Positions 9,441 through 18,488 are shown, counted from the first letter of the stretch. The stretch: 64,000 bases of DNA from Infirmifilum sp. NZ (GCF_022693705.1 NZ_CP094288.1:1630526-1694525); one strand, 5' to 3'. Notes: generated by a model not told the origin, from the letters alone. Program-made: numbers and translations.

Positions 9441-11008
9441 GGTGGGTGTTCCCGAAGGGCTTCATGTGGGGTGTCTCGCTCGCGGGCTTCCAGTTCGAGA
9501 TGGGGGATTCAGCCGGCGAGGCGCTGGACCCAAACACAGACTGGTTCGCATGGGTGCACGACAGGTCAAACATCGAGAGGGGCATAGTCAGCGGGGACCT
9601 ACCGGAGAACGGCATAGACTACTGGCACAGGTTCCGGGAAGACCACGACATCGCTAAATCACTTGCGATGAATGCCTACAGGCTCAACGTCGAGTGGAGC
9701 CGCGTGTTCCCGAAGCCCACCTTCAGCGTGGAGGTCGGGGTAACGCGTGACGACAGGCTCATCAGGGAGGTGGAGATAGACGAAGACGACCTAGCCAGGC
9801 TCGACGAGCTCGCTAACAAGAGCACTGTAGAACACTACCGGGAGGTTGTAACGGACCTGCGCGAGAAAGGGTTCTACGTGATCATGAACCTCGTACACTT
9901 CACGCTCCCCCTGTGGATCCACGACCCCCTCACGGCCAGGGCAACCAAGCTCAAGAAGGGTCCAACAGGGTACGCCGACCCGAGGTTCCCGGTCGAGTTC
10001 GCGAAGTTCGCCGCCTACGCGGCTTGGAAGTTCGGGGACCTTGTCGACATGTGGTCAACGTTCAACGAGCCCAGCGTTGTGGCGGAGGCCGGCTTCCTCT
10101 TCAAGAACGGAAAGTTCCCGCCCGGGCTCTTCAGCCTAGACGGGTACAAGAGGGCCCTGATTAACATAGCGCAGGCCCACGTGGCCGCCTACAGCCTCAT
10201 CAGGAAGTTCGACCGGAAGAGAGCATACCCAAGTAGCCCCGCCGAAGCCTTCGTGGGGATAATACACAACATGATACCCTTCCACCCGCTGCGCACCAAC
10301 AACAGGCGGGACGCCTTAGCGGCTAGCTTCTCAGACCACCTCCACAACCGCTGGGTGCTCAACGCGATTATACGCGGGTGGGTGGACTCGGACATTGACA
10401 TGAAGCAGGAGCCGAGCGAGGTTTTCGAGTCATACAAGAACAAAGCCGACTGGATAGGCGTCAACTACTACACTAGGCAGGTCGTAAGGGGGAGGCTCAG
10501 CCCCGTTGGATTGCTGGCGGGGCTCCCGGCTTACCCGGAGATGGTTAAAGGCTACGGCAACGAGTGCGAACCCCGCTCCAAGAGCCTCGCGGGGAGGCCG
10601 ACGAGCGACTTCGGGTGGGAGGTATACCCTGAGGGGCTCCCGGAGGTTCTGGACATAGCCTTCGAGTACGGCCGGCCTGTTTTGATCACCGAGAACGGGA
10701 TAGCGGACCGCGAGGACAGGCTGAGGCCTCACTACGTGGCGCTACACCTGAAGGTGCTCGAAGCCTACATCGAGCAGAGGAAGCCGGACCTGAGAGGCTA
10801 CCTGCACTGGGCTTTAACGGACAACTACGAGTGGGCGGACGGGTTCAGGATGAGGTTCGGCCTCTACGCCGTGGACCTCGAGACCAAGAGGAGGTTGAAG
10901 CGCCCCAGCGCCGACTTGATGGCTACGATAATAAGGGAGGGAACGGTGCCCGACGAGTACGTTAGAAAGGCGCTCAGCGCCGTTGAAGGCGTTAAGGTCG
11001 CCTTGTAA
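9437..11008 (+). CDS. lacS: GH1 beta-glycosidase (beta-galactosidase), LacS-like
   Basis: 523-aa family 1 glycoside hydrolase closely resembling the Sulfolobus beta-glycosidase LacS (about 489 aa). It carries the same AGFQ.EMG, SGDLPENG, LNVEWSR, DWIGVNYYTR, SDFGWE and YLHWALTDNYEWA.GF blocks. The acid/base is E211 in STFNEPSVV and the nucleophile is E419 in LITENGIAD. There is no signal peptide, so it acts in the cytosol on imported disaccharides. The frame is open far upstream inside the MFS gene, but the GTG at 9437 fits both the family N-terminus (WVFPKGFMWG) and the 4-nt overlap. The 3' end overlaps the convergent winged-helix gene by 17 bp. Confidence 0.93.
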   Translation: MRWVFPKGFMWGVSLAGFQFEMGDSAGEALDPNTDWFAWVHDRSNIERGIVSGDLPENGIDYWHRFREDHDIAKSLAMNAYRLNVEWSRVFPKPTFSVEVGVTRDDRLIREVEIDEDDLARLDELANKSTVEHYREVVTDLREKGFYVIMNLVHFTLPLWIHDPLTARATKLKKGPTGYADPRFPVEFAKFAAYAAWKFGDLVDMWSTFNEPSVVAEAGFLFKNGKFPPGLFSLDGYKRALINIAQAHVAAYSLIRKFDRKRAYPSSPAEAFVGIIHNMIPFHPLRTNNRRDALAASFSDHLHNRWVLNAIIRGWVDSDIDMKQEPSEVFESYKNKADWIGVNYYTRQVVRGRLSPVGLLAGLPAYPEMVKGYGNECEPRSKSLAGRPTSDFGWEVYPEGLPEVLDIAFEYGRPVLITENGIADREDRLRPHYVALHLKVLEAYIEQRKPDLRGYLHWALTDNYEWADGFRMRFGLYAVDLETKRRLKRPSADLMATIIREGTVPDEYVRKALSAVEGVKVAL

Positions 11009-11933
11009 GCCTCACGAAGTTTCTGCCCATTCTTTTCTCCACCGCGACAAGCCCCATGGACTCCAGCTTCCTGACGTGCCTCCAGACGGTTGTTGTAGGG
11101 AGTCCCACCAGGCTTGTAAGCTCAGACTGGAAGAGACCCCCGCCGCTCTGCTTGAGTAGGTTGAGTATCTGCTCATCCACCTCCGATAGCCCCTCCTTGG
11201 ATCCCCTCCTCCTCACGACGAGGAGCACTGCCAGCACCGCCAGCGCCACGATCGCCGCGGCGGCGTAAAGGAGCGCGCCCGGAGCCTGCTGGGCTCCCCC
11301 GGCTTGACCCTGAGTGGACGGCTTTACCTCGGGTGCGCCCGTGGCTGGAGGCGTGGTCTGGGCTCCGGATGGGGCTTGAGGGCTAGGTGTGGGCGGCTTT
11401 ATGGCTGGAGGGAGAACGTAGGCCACGACGACGGGTCCAGGGGGGTATGTGAGGACCACGCTCTGCCCCTCTGCTGTGATGCTCGTCGGCACCACGTACA
11501 GCGCCGACAGCGTGGCGTTGGGGGGCAGCTTCACCGTTGCCGGGAGAGGGGTTGTGAAGTTGATGATCCACCTGCCGGAGATCTTCGAGACGATGGTGGA
11601 GGTGTAGTAGTCCACGGTAACTTGGCTGGAGTCCAGCGCCACGATGGTCATCAAGCCTGCCGTCTCGTTTACGGCGTAGGGCAGAGTGTCTCCCTTCTCG
11701 TTACGCACCAGTATCAGCAAACTGGGGTCGGGTAGACCGACCAGGCCCAGGTCCACCGAGGCTGAGCCGTTCGTCGGGAAGGTGTAGACAACGTGCGCGG
11801 TGCCGTCGGCGAGAACCTCCACCCTGACGAGACCGGAGGGCTGGCATAAGGCGCTAGAGGCTATGAGCGCCACAACGAGGGCGAACGCGAACAGCGAGGC
11901 ACGCCTCACGCATCTCTTCACGTCACGCCACAT
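10992..11933 (-). CDS. Membrane-anchored winged-helix regulator with external domain
   Basis: 313 aa. It has a basic N-terminus and signal sequence (about 13-30), an extracellular beta-rich domain (about 33-175), a Pro/Thr/Gln-rich linker (about 177-219), one membrane helix (about 220-240), an RRRG stop-transfer, and a cytoplasmic winged helix-turn-helix (about 249-313) with VDEQILNLLKQ and TTTVWRHVRKLESMGLV. The order suggests a one-component sensor that reads a signal outside the cell and binds DNA inside. It starts 9 nt after galT on the same strand, so the two are probably cotranscribed, making galactose or galactoside genes the likely targets (inference). Confidence 0.75.
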   Translation of the reverse strand: MWRDVKRCVRRASLFAFALVVALIASSALCQPSGLVRVEVLADGTAHVVYTFPTNGSASVDLGLVGLPDPSLLILVRNEKGDTLPYAVNETAGLMTIVALDSSQVTVDYYTSTIVSKISGRWIINFTTPLPATVKLPPNATLSALYVVPTSITAEGQSVVLTYPPGPVVVAYVLPPAIKPPTPSPQAPSGAQTTPPATGAPEVKPSTQGQAGGAQQAPGALLYAAAAIVALAVLAVLLVVRRRGSKEGLSEVDEQILNLLKQSGGGLFQSELTSLVGLPTTTVWRHVRKLESMGLVAVEKRMGRNFVRLTRRP

Positions 11934-11942
11934 ATAATAGGT

Positions 11943-12968
11943 TTATTCGCCCGCTTGCCCGGAGCTCACCTCCCCCCTGGGCTTGTAGCCGCTCCTCTTG
12001 AGGTTCTCCACGGCTTTGACCGCCGCGCGCCTAAGCTCCTCCGCCTTCTCCTCGGGCAGGGCGTCGTAGGTGAAAACCCAGCCGCCCCACTCTATCCCCG
12101 CGGGGTACTTTAGCTTGTCCGCGCTCCTGTGGACGGGGTAGAACTCCACGTGCATGTGGAAACCCTCATAGCCTCTGCAGGGCTTCTGGTGGAAAACCAT
12201 CATGTAGGGCAGGCTGAAGCCGAACAGGGCGTTGTACGCTGCTGTTACAACCTTCAGCGCGTCGGCCAGCAGGGCCTTCTCCTCCGGTTCGAGCCCCGTG
12301 AGGCTTTCAATGTGCCTCCGCGGGTAGACGTGGACCTCGTACGGCCACATCGCGAAGAACGGGAGGAACGCGGTGAAGGCGCGGTTCTCGTAGACAAGGC
12401 GCGCCCCCTCCTTACGCTCCAGCTCCAGGATGTCGCAGATCAGGCATCCACCGCGTTCGGCTCTGTGCTGTCTCATCATCTCGTACTCGCGCTTAACCCT
12501 AGGGGGGACGAAGGGCAGAACGTACACCTGGGAGTGAGGGTGGGTAAGCGAGACGCCGATGACCTCCCCCTTGTTCCTGAAGGGGAGGACGTACTCGATC
12601 CTGCTATCCCTGCACTCCTCCTCCGTCAAGCTCGCCAGGAGCTCGACGTACTTAACGAGGTTGCTGAAGGGCACAGTGTCAAGGTCCCCCGTGTGCTCGG
12701 GCGTCTCGACGACGACCTTGGCGGCGCCGTAGGCCTCCTCCACGCGGTAGAAGTCCACACCCTCGCGCGACTTGCGGGCGTCTCTCTTCAAGGCCGGGTA
12801 CTTGTTGTCGAGGACGATGACGTCCCACCCGTAACCCGTCTCCTCAGCCCCGGGGCAAAACGGGCACTTCTCCACTGCGCGCCAGGGCCTCACAGCCCTC
12901 CTGCTGGACACTATGACCCAGCACCCCAGCAGGGGGTTCCACCTGAGCTCGTTGAACCCCTCGGACAC
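11943..12968 (-). CDS. galT: Galactose-1-phosphate uridylyltransferase
   Basis: 341 aa, the usual family length. It transfers UMP between UDP-glucose and galactose-1-phosphate in the Leloir pathway. The HIT-superfamily active site LTHPHSQVYVLP has the nucleophilic histidine at H145, a zinc pair CPFC lies at 35-38, and a second conserved region contains HVYPRRH and GFHMHVEFYP. The GTG start at 12968 is supported by a TATA-like aaatatacg about 26 nt upstream on the minus strand. galK is divergent, and the winged-helix membrane regulator follows on the same strand. No galE is seen in the window. Confidence 0.93.
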   Translation of the reverse strand: MSEGFNELRWNPLLGCWVIVSSRRAVRPWRAVEKCPFCPGAEETGYGWDVIVLDNKYPALKRDARKSREGVDFYRVEEAYGAAKVVVETPEHTGDLDTVPFSNLVKYVELLASLTEEECRDSRIEYVLPFRNKGEVIGVSLTHPHSQVYVLPFVPPRVKREYEMMRQHRAERGGCLICDILELERKEGARLVYENRAFTAFLPFFAMWPYEVHVYPRRHIESLTGLEPEEKALLADALKVVTAAYNALFGFSLPYMMVFHQKPCRGYEGFHMHVEFYPVHRSADKLKYPAGIEWGGWVFTYDALPEEKAEELRRAAVKAVENLKRSGYKPRGEVSSGQAGE

Positions 12969-12973
12969 GAAGG

Positions 12974-12999
12974 TTTAAGCAGTGCTAATGCGTATATTT
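12974..12999. promoter_or_regulatory. Interleaved divergent galT/galK promoters
   Basis: tttaag at 12974-12979 is placed 26 nt before the galK GTG at 13003. On the other strand aaatatacg (12991-12999) is placed 26 nt before the galT GTG at 12968. If both genes are leaderless the two start sites are only about 35 bp apart, with both TATA boxes between them. Confidence 0.45.
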
Positions 13000-13002
13000 G
13001 TT

Positions 13003-14187
13003 GTGAAACCACAGGAGATACTGCTCAGCCGCATCCCTGGAAGCCCCCTCCTCGTGTCCTCGGCTCCAGGACGCGTGGATTTCCTCAATACGCACCAGGA
13101 CTACAAGGGCTTACCCGTTGTCCCCATAGCTGTGAACCTCAGGACCTACGTTGCAGTGCTCGAAGAGTCGGAGAACTTCGAGGTCGAAAGCCTGAACCTT
13201 CTGGAGGAGGGTCGAGAGCACAGGGACAGGTTCCCGCCGCGGGCCCCACCCCTGCTACCCGGGAAGTGGTGGGGCAACTACCTCAGAGCGTGCGTCGCGG
13301 CGCTAGAGCAGAGGCTTGGCGTCAGGTTAAGCCGGGGCTTCAGGGCCGTGATCTACAGCGAGGTCCCCGTGGGGTCGGGGCTGTCGAGTAGCGCGGCGCT
13401 GGAGGTCGCGTTCCTAAAGGCCGTCGACTCCTTCTTCAACCTGGGACTGCCCACAGAGGAGTTGGCTGAAACCGCTTTCTACGCAGAGAACACAGTCGCC
13501 GGGATACCCTGCGGCAGGTTGGACCAGTACGCCTCAGCCTACGGCGGGGCGATACTGCTCTACCCCAGGCCCCCAGTCAGGGTTGAGAGGCTGAGTATCA
13601 GTTCACTGGACTTCGTCGTCGTGGACTCCGGGATAAGGCACAGCGTCGCGGACATTCACCCCAGGAGGCAGGCTGAGCTCAACCAGGCCCTTTCAATTCT
13701 ACTCTCGCAGCGCGACTTGCCCAGCTCACTCAGATCGAAGCTGAGACCCGACTTCTCGCAGACCCAGTGGGAGGAGGTGAGCTTCAGCGAGGTGGAGCCT
13801 TTCCTCAAACGCCTCCCAGACCACCTCGCGAGGCGGATAGCGTTCACGTTGCTCATGCATGAGTCGACGATGCGCGTCATAAGTAGCCTCCAGCGGGGCT
13901 CTGCCAGCCTCGACATGCTAGCCAGGGAGGTCAACCTCCAGCACGAGCTACTGAGAGACTACTACGACGTGAGCCTCCCGGAGCTCGAGAAGATGCGCGA
14001 AGCCATGCTGAGCTCAGGAGCCCTTGCCGTCAAGCTGAGCGGGGCGGGTCTCGGGGGAAGCCTCTTTGCGCTGACGAGGGGGGAGCGCGAGAAAGTCAAG
14101 GTCATCGAGGGCGCGGTGAGGGTCGGCGCTAGGAAGGGTTGGTCGCTGAAGCCAGACGAGGGCGCCAGGGTTGAGAAGGCTAACTGA
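13003..14187 (+). CDS. galK: Galactokinase
   Basis: 394-aa GHMP-family kinase producing galactose-1-phosphate. Motif 1 PGRVDFLNTHQDYKG near the N-terminus matches the galactokinase sugar-binding signature. Motif 2, VPVGSGLSSSAALE, binds the ATP phosphates. Motif 3 is VKLSGAGLGGSLFAL near the C-terminus, and the catalytic Asp is in GRLDQYASAYGG. The frame allows GTG 12982, ATG 12988 or GTG 13003. I chose 13003 because a TATA-like element sits 26 nt upstream and the family N-terminus starts about there. It ends with an 8-bp convergent overlap with the next gene. Confidence 0.9.
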   Translation: MKPQEILLSRIPGSPLLVSSAPGRVDFLNTHQDYKGLPVVPIAVNLRTYVAVLEESENFEVESLNLLEEGREHRDRFPPRAPPLLPGKWWGNYLRACVAALEQRLGVRLSRGFRAVIYSEVPVGSGLSSSAALEVAFLKAVDSFFNLGLPTEELAETAFYAENTVAGIPCGRLDQYASAYGGAILLYPRPPVRVERLSISSLDFVVVDSGIRHSVADIHPRRQAELNQALSILLSQRDLPSSLRSKLRPDFSQTQWEEVSFSEVEPFLKRLPDHLARRIAFTLLMHESTMRVISSLQRGSASLDMLAREVNLQHELLRDYYDVSLPELEKMREAMLSSGALAVKLSGAGLGGSLFALTRGEREKVKVIEGAVRVGARKGWSLKPDEGARVEKAN

Positions 14188-16168
14188 AGCAGCCGTAAGT
14201 TCCAGCAAGGTCGGGGTACCCGCAGCGCGTGAGGGCGGCGCAAACCGCGTAGTTCAACTTCCCTTTGAGCTGCTTCTGCCTTATAGCTGCCTCGAAGAGT
14301 AGCCCGGCAAGCCCGCAATCCTCCCGAGTCAGCTCCTTGACGACCTCATCCAACTTCTCCCTAGCCTCCTCGATGCGACCCTTGCCCGCCACCGCGTCGG
14401 CCAGCAGGATGCGGAGGTAGTAGTGATCCTGCTTTAAGCCCTTACCGGATGCATATCTCATAGCTTCAAGTATGCTTTTCTCCGCCTCATCGTACTGCCC
14501 CAGGTTGAGGTAAGCTATGCCCTGAAGCCTGGAGATGCTGTACTCAGCTTCCTCGTCGAGCGGTTTAACGCCGCTCAGGGTTTTGAGAGCGAGCTCGGGC
14601 AGGAGGCGGCTCACCTGGAGCTCCGCGAGCTTTAAGCTGAGCGCCTCTCTCTCACTCCGGAGCTCCTCTGCCTCTAGCGCAGAGAGAATGCCCACAGCCT
14701 TCGAGACAAGTTCCTCAGCGACCGCTAGGCTGCCGGCGTTCTCCGCGAACCTCGCGAGGACCTCGAGCCTAAAGGCTGTGGCGTCCTTCAGTAGCTTGGA
14801 CAACGTTCCGGGGCTCAGTACGGCAACAGCCTCCAACGCTTGGAAGCTAGCCTCATCAGGGACCATGTCCAGAGCAGTCAGGGCGATGTACCTCGCAGCC
14901 CCCTTAGCACCCATCACGGTGGACCAGGCCGCGTGGAAGGGAGACTCGGAAGCGAAGACACTTTCGTGGACGTTTGGCGGGCTAAGCGCGACCCTGCGGA
15001 AAACCTCCCTGGAAACACCGCTTCTCCAGGAGTAAAGGGATAAGGCGTCGTACCTTAGTAGCAACCTGTCCACGAAGGCTTCCTCGTTCTCGTCGGGCTC
15101 GATAAGGGGAGATGGGAAGCACCGGAATCCGAGGGAGGCGGGGATCGCTAGCTTGTCGAGAACCTCCCTTGGAGTGATTTCCCTTAGCTTTGCCTTAGCG
15201 TCCTCGATTGAACGGGGTAGCTCGCAGCTCAAGCCCTTGAGCCTGCACAGAGACACGTAGGCCATTGCTAGCTCCACGAAAGCAGGCCTACCCATCGACA
15301 GCCTGGCGAGCTCGCTCAGATCCCGGTCTGAAAGCGAGACGCCATCCCAGGAGGCGAGCCTCCTCGCAACCTCCTCCAGCTCACCTAACGTGAGCCTGCC
15401 CTCGACGTCTACCCGCGTTACACCGCCGCTCCACCCGGCCGGGACGACCGTGTACCCTCCAGGCGTGAAAACCACCTTCTTACCGTGCAGCACGCCCGCG
15501 GCATCCTGCTGGCCGGCGTAGAGGGTGAAGCCGTCTTTCGACAAATCCACGAGGATCTGGTACATCAGCGCCAGCTTCCCGGTACCAGGGGGCCCTGCAA
15601 GCTCGACTCCTCTCCCAGCGTGGATGGCTGAGAGGGCCTCGTCGACGACAGCGTCCACCCCCTTCCCCCTGACCTGCTCCACGAACAGGGGCCAAACGTA
15701 GCCCAACGCCCAGGGCAGGTCGTCAGCCCCCACTGCTAGGAGAGGGGTAGCGCCGTCACCGTCGAAGACCACGAGCCCCTTAGAGAGCCTTTCCTTTATC
15801 TCGGCAACAACCCTCCTCCAGAGCCTTGCTCTGCCCTCAGTCAGGACGTTGTTCTCCGCAAAGAGGCTGCAGAGCTCCTCCAGCCTCGCCGCAACATCCC
15901 GGTCTATGGACGATAAGCCGAGCCCTCCTAGGAAAGTTTCCACCATTAGGGAGAGTAAGTTCAGGTCCTCGCTGCCGGGACTGCAACGACCCTTAACCTC
16001 CGCGAGCACGCGGATCCTCTCCCTAATCCTCTCAGACTCCTCTTGGCCTACTACGCTTGAGATAACTTCCTCGATCTCACTCCAGTGACTCTGGGCGCAA
16101 GAAGCGATATCGCACAGGCTGAAGTCCCCGCTCCTGAGCTTGTCCGCCATGCAGGTGTAGTAGCTCAA
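14180..16168 (-). CDS. Large P-loop ATPase with C-terminal TPR-like repeats
   Basis: 662 aa. Walker A GPPGTGKLALMYQ lies at about 192-204. Further on, a segment near residues 290-305 (LARLSMGRPAFVELAMAY) resembles the winged/lid part of archaeal AAA or STAND-type ATPases. A clear Walker B is not obvious. Residues about 480-640 are helical repeats of TPR type (for example IAYLNLGQYDEAEKSILEAM). The first 180 residues are helical and unassigned. Such proteins are often signal-dependent switches or chaperone-like ATPases, but function here is unknown. It lies between galK and the phosphoesterase on the opposite strand to galK. Confidence 0.6.
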   Translation of the reverse strand: MSYYTCMADKLRSGDFSLCDIASCAQSHWSEIEEVISSVVGQEESERIRERIRVLAEVKGRCSPGSEDLNLLSLMVETFLGGLGLSSIDRDVAARLEELCSLFAENNVLTEGRARLWRRVVAEIKERLSKGLVVFDGDGATPLLAVGADDLPWALGYVWPLFVEQVRGKGVDAVVDEALSAIHAGRGVELAGPPGTGKLALMYQILVDLSKDGFTLYAGQQDAAGVLHGKKVVFTPGGYTVVPAGWSGGVTRVDVEGRLTLGELEEVARRLASWDGVSLSDRDLSELARLSMGRPAFVELAMAYVSLCRLKGLSCELPRSIEDAKAKLREITPREVLDKLAIPASLGFRCFPSPLIEPDENEEAFVDRLLLRYDALSLYSWRSGVSREVFRRVALSPPNVHESVFASESPFHAAWSTVMGAKGAARYIALTALDMVPDEASFQALEAVAVLSPGTLSKLLKDATAFRLEVLARFAENAGSLAVAEELVSKAVGILSALEAEELRSEREALSLKLAELQVSRLLPELALKTLSGVKPLDEEAEYSISRLQGIAYLNLGQYDEAEKSILEAMRYASGKGLKQDHYYLRILLADAVAGKGRIEEAREKLDEVVKELTREDCGLAGLLFEAAIRQKQLKGKLNYAVCAALTRCGYPDLAGTYGCFS

Positions 16169-16204
16169 AGTCCTCAGCCGTACGGAGTAATTTACCGAAG
16201 CTAA

Positions 16205-17248
16205 TTAAAGTTGTTCCGCTGGTAGCTCAGCAGTCCTGAGGGTCTTCGCGACGCCTCCTTCCCACTTTCCAAGCTCGATAAGCCTGCTGGACAACCTTAC
16301 GAAGGTGCAGCAGTCGTTCACGCCGTTCTCAACCCAGGAGCCCGAGTTCGCGAAGATGCGGCTGTTCTCGACTAGAAGCTCCGGGACGTGAGTGTGGCCG
16401 AGAATGACCCCGTCAACCCTCCCGATCTCGGGGACACTCTCGAGCATGTCTAGGAGCGCGTGTAGCGGCTTGCTGACCGCGATGTTGCTGAGGCTTTTTC
16501 CCCGGAGCCTGCTCCTGAAAACCCTGGCTGCGAGGCCTTGGATGAGGCCGTACCACACTTTATCCTGTAGCTTGCGCCACGAGAGGATTATCATCGGGGA
16601 GAGGAGGAAGAAAGCCGCCAAGCCGAGGAGTAGCTCGCCGCTGAGGCTCGAGACCCCGAAGGTTGCGAGTATAAGTAGGAGGATGAGCGTGGACAGGCCG
16701 GCGAAAACCCACTCGAGCGGGCCTGGAAGGTAGAACAGGGACTCGGAGAGTACGTATATGTAGCTTTGCAGCTTCCAGAGGCTCTTAACCCTTAAGAACA
16801 GGGTGTCCAGCTGGTGCCCGTGCAGGAGGAGGAACCTCCTGCCGCCGACCTTCAGGATAAAGAAGTCGGGCACCACGTAGAGGTCTCCTCTCCCCCTCCT
16901 GCTTTCGAGGCGGAGGTTCGCGATGATCCTGTCGTGGTTTCCCGCGACGTAAACTATCGTCTTGTCGGCTTTAGCGAGCTCCTTGACCGGGTCGTAGGCG
17001 CTCCTAACTATGTCTCCCACGCTGGCGTTCCAGAACTCGAAGATGTCTCCCAGTAGCACTACTAGGCTAACCTTCTCGTCGCGGCAGTACTTAGCCAGGA
17101 ACTCCGCGAAGTCCTCGTACCTCGACAGGCTTCGACCGCGAAACCTCAGCCCGAGGTGCGTGTCGGAAACCACTACTGCCTCCTCGCCGTCTTGCAGCTC
17201 GACTTCAAGGATGCTTCCGACAGCGCTGTCAACTCTGCTGACCTTCAT
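16205..17248 (-). CDS. Metallophosphoesterase with inserted membrane hairpin
   Basis: 347-aa calcineurin-like phosphoesterase, LpxH-like in its core. The metal-binding blocks are VSDTHLG (27-33), LLGDIFEFW (65-73), GNHD (103-106), LLHGHQ (141-146) and LGHTHVP (about 284-290), so both metal sites look intact. Between blocks four and five, two hydrophobic helices (about 181-200 and 205-222) are inserted, which would anchor the enzyme to the membrane. The substrate could be a phospholipid-type pyrophosphate or phosphodiester, but archaea lack lipid A, so LpxH activity itself is unlikely. It follows the divergent region shared with the secreted protein gene at 17382. Confidence 0.75.
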   Translation of the reverse strand: MKVSRVDSAVGSILEVELQDGEEAVVVSDTHLGLRFRGRSLSRYEDFAEFLAKYCRDEKVSLVVLLGDIFEFWNASVGDIVRSAYDPVKELAKADKTIVYVAGNHDRIIANLRLESRRGRGDLYVVPDFFILKVGGRRFLLLHGHQLDTLFLRVKSLWKLQSYIYVLSESLFYLPGPLEWVFAGLSTLILLLILATFGVSSLSGELLLGLAAFFLLSPMIILSWRKLQDKVWYGLIQGLAARVFRSRLRGKSLSNIAVSKPLHALLDMLESVPEIGRVDGVILGHTHVPELLVENSRIFANSGSWVENGVNDCCTFVRLSSRLIELGKWEGGVAKTLRTAELPAEQL

Positions 17249-17381
17249 GCGCCACCGGCTTCACGGCTAAACGGTGAAATAAAATTGATGTTTTCGTTTT
17301 TCCCGAGGCGGAAAGTCCTTTTCTCGTGGGTTACCGCAGTTTTCCTAATTACCCCCCAGGGCTCATTGCTATTGAGCAAGC

Positions 17382-18488
17382 ATGAAGCAGAAGCTGGTAG
17401 CCCTTGGGCTGATAGCGCTGCTCGTGTCGCTGATGGCAGTATCCCAGGTGCAGGCCTCAGAGGACTCTTCGGTTGAGGCACTGATAGCCAACGCTAAGAG
17501 GCTGCGGGGGATTGCTTATGAAAAGTTCTCCTACCTCGCCTCCGCCGTAAACACAACGCTGTACGCGCCGAACATCTCAGAGATCGAGTCACTCCTCTTG
17601 GAAGCAGACAGCTACCTGAACACGAGCGTTCAGCTCTACACCTCCGGGAACATCACCGGGGCCAAGCTCTACGCCATCTACTCGCTTAACACATACGACA
17701 CCGCTATAGAACTCATCGAGAAGCTTGCCGAGAAGGCAGGCCTGGAGCTCGAGATCGAGGTCGAGGCCCCGCAGAACCGGACGGAGGTGAACTTGTCCCT
17801 CCACTACAACATGAGCGTGGCCCTCAGCAGAACAGCCCTCACACTGCAGCTACAAGTCCTGAAAGCCAGGCTCAGCGAGCTCGAGTCCACGCTATCCAAG
17901 CTCAACCAGTCGCAGTACAATCTCACGTACGTGTATGCGCTTATAGCTTACGCGAAGGATATCCTCTCCCAAACCGAGGCGCAGCTGAGCAGCGGGAACA
18001 TCACAGTTGCACAGCTAGCGGCCAACCTGGCTGTGGTCAAGAAGATACTCGGGCTGATCAACGCGGAACTGAACAGGGTATCGCTTCACGTTACAGTCAT
18101 CAGAGCGATGAAGCTCGGGCTCCTAAAGAAGAATGAGACGTCGTTCCTCAACGCATCCCTCCTCAACCACACAGGTCCCAAGCTCAAGGAAATACGCAAC
18201 AGGACCAGGACGGGTCTCAACGAGACTGCCGCAGTGCTGAAAGAGGTTGAAAACGAGGTCAGGAACATGGCTAAGGGCTTGAACGACGCGGTCAAGCAAC
18301 TGAAGGAGAAGATCAAGGAGAAGCATGGAGCCGAGAAGGAGATAAGCGCCCCGCCGACTTTCAAGCCGCCAAAGGAGAAGCCGCTTCCGCCGGGCCTCGA
18401 GAAGAAGCTCGGGGAGAACGCCGGAAGTGAAGAGAGCGGTGAGCAGCAAACCGGCCCAGGCAAGGGCCCGCGAGGTAAAGGCAAGTAA
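17382..18488 (+). CDS. Secreted helical, sequon-rich surface protein
   Basis: 368 aa. A cleavable-looking signal peptide (about 1-25, ending VQASED) is followed by a long region predicted as alpha-helical and coiled-coil from its Leu/Ala/Glu/Lys pattern. The C-terminal 60 residues are Pro/Lys/Gly-rich and end GKGPRGKGK. I count fifteen N-X-S/T sequons spread along the chain, so it should be heavily N-glycosylated outside the cell. There is no membrane anchor at the C-terminus. No family recognised; a cell-surface or adhesion role is only a guess. A T-rich tract follows the stop. Confidence 0.65.
   Translation: MKQKLVALGLIALLVSLMAVSQVQASEDSSVEALIANAKRLRGIAYEKFSYLASAVNTTLYAPNISEIESLLLEADSYLNTSVQLYTSGNITGAKLYAIYSLNTYDTAIELIEKLAEKAGLELEIEVEAPQNRTEVNLSLHYNMSVALSRTALTLQLQVLKARLSELESTLSKLNQSQYNLTYVYALIAYAKDILSQTEAQLSSGNITVAQLAANLAVVKKILGLINAELNRVSLHVTVIRAMKLGLLKKNETSFLNASLLNHTGPKLKEIRNRTRTGLNETAAVLKEVENEVRNMAKGLNDAVKQLKEKIKEKHGAEKEISAPPTFKPPKEKPLPPGLEKKLGENAGSEESGEQQTGPGKGPRGKGK

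Noticed and set aside
12129-13391. 420-aa open frame antisense to galT
   Set aside because: Shadow of a GC-rich gene: galT and galK have clear catalytic motifs and this frame crosses both.
17361-17377. Inverted repeat GCTCA-N7-TGAGC just before ATG 17382
   Set aside because: Only 5 bp per arm and no partner site elsewhere; could be chance.
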